A stretch of 64,000 nucleotides of DNA from Halorussus halophilus (GTDB lineage: Archaea; Halobacteriota; Halobacteria; Halobacteriales; Haladaptataceae). Position numbers and translations under genes: made by a program. The notes below the pieces were generated by a model. The model saw only the letters and a list, made by a program, of their open reading frames with translations. It was not told where the DNA came from and made no database searches. This document shows positions 63,590 through 64,000 of the stretch, piece by piece; position 1 is the first letter of the stretch, and each line of letters opens with the position of its first letter. Location: contig NZ_CP044523.1 in NCBI RefSeq assembly GCF_008831545.1, positions 2,976,001 to 3,040,000 of the forward strand, read 5' to 3'.

Positions 63590-64000
63590 TCAGTCTTCGT
63601 CGGCGAACGCTCGGAATTCCTGTGCGACCTGTTCGGGTGCCGTCGAAATGCCGACGTGACCTGCCTCGGATAGTTCGACCAGTCGGCTCTGGGCCAGTCG
63701 TTCGTGAAGTGTACGAACTCCATCGCGGAGATGTTCCGGGCCGTTCTCGCCCGTGAGAAGGAGCGTCGGAACCGAAATTTCGAGGTCGGCGTCGAGTTCG
63801 TACCGTTCGACCACGCGGTTCTCGCGGACGATGGTCTCGGCGATTTCGGCGACGCGACCGACCGGCAACGGTTCGAGGTTCTCGATTCCGGCGGCCTCGC
63901 GGAAGAACAGTTCGACGGCTTCGCGCCGTTCACCGGCGTCGAGGCGCTCCTGCATCCGGTCGGCGAGGACTGCACCCTCTCGATGAGAACCAGTTAACAA
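63590..64000 (-). CDS. Alpha/beta hydrolase, partial (5' end outside window)
   Basis: The frame is open to the last base, so the N-terminal half with the nucleophile lies beyond the window. The visible 136 residues include a cap region (about 1-75), a strand PTLLLTGENGPEHL with the acid region (a Glu or Asp is expected there), and AGHVGI with the catalytic histidine. This is the usual C-terminal half of a hydrolase of the 3-oxoadipate-enol-lactonase/haloperoxidase type. Substrate unknown. Confidence 0.8.
   Translation of the reverse strand: MLTGSHREGAVLADRMQERLDAGERREAVELFFREAAGIENLEPLPVGRVAEIAETIVRENRVVERYELDADLEISVPTLLLTGENGPEHLRDGVRTLHERLAQSRLVELSEAGHVGISTAPEQVAQEFRAFADED

Overview
The window is chromosomal DNA from a haloarchaeon (class Halobacteria); the genus cannot be fixed from what is visible. 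Evidence: high GC, very acidic deduced proteins, mostly leaderless genes with a TATA-like box 24-32 nt upstream of the start, archaeal-type Prs and an HTH-ACT regulator, haloarchaea-specific small families (HalOD1-like, DUF7344-like winged helix, PRC-barrel-like), and the bacterial-type repair genes uvrC and NAD-dependent ligA that this class is known to carry. No rRNA, tRNA, CRISPR array, transposase, prophage or recognisable defence island was seen.

Layout. 1-8.7 kb: partial membrane gene, uvrC, PH-like membrane protein, an ABC exporter pair, ligA, a V4R-like protein and a TraB/Tiki-like protein. 8.7-13.7 kb: PRC-barrel-like protein, PLP aminotransferase, MFS transporter, S66 peptidase, GrpB. 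13.7-16.6 kb: methionine pair (OAH sulfhydrylase-like plus metX). 16.7-19.6 kb: two secreted HtrA-like proteases around a small opposite-strand gene. 19.7-25.1 kb: NmrA-like SDR, membrane protein, a very basic small secreted peptide, FAD oxidoreductase, Nudix, Hsp20, serB. 25.1-36.2 kb: dispersed his genes (hisA, hisB, hisI), ACT regulator, AI-2E transporter, YigZ, a Ca-repeat metalloprotease, coiled-coil protein, glmM-like mutase and a beta-propeller protein, with most of the structured intergenic repeats. 36.2-39.6 kb: prs, a TrmB-type regulator, and an AT-rich stretch with three small haloarchaeal signalling/regulatory genes. 40-45 kb: ileS, HAD hydrolase, HIT protein. 45.3-59.6 kb: a tightly packed, one-direction locus of nine genes that looks like a cell-surface glycan assembly locus. 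59.6-64 kb: membrane proteins, a membrane-tethered HerA-like ATPase, a MinD-like protein lacking the Walker A lysine, and a partial alpha/beta hydrolase.

The glycan-like locus starts after an AT-rich leader and runs through a secreted acidic protein with a Tyr-Gly repeat, a lipid-linked-oligosaccharide flippase, a GT2-GT4 fusion glycosyltransferase, a small zinc-ribbon protein, two alkaline-phosphatase-superfamily proteins, a secreted beta-helix protein and two large GT-C-like membrane proteins. Nearly every junction is a 3-4 nt overlap or abutment, so one transcript and coupled translation are likely.

The least explained structure is intergenic: two families of structured repeats. Family 1 (about 320-340 bp, near-complete copies at 25282-25618 and 43362-43680, half or degraded copies at 27742-27890, 35775-36013 and perhaps 39836-39995) is one large nested palindrome. 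Family 2 (51-164 bp, at 13900-13950, 27502-27665, 27897-28012, 60203-60361) shares a terminal 5-bp GAAAG/CTTTC clamp, a G-rich internal loop and a GC stem that caps variable inner hairpins. The two families lie nested at 27.5-28.0 kb. I have no name for either.
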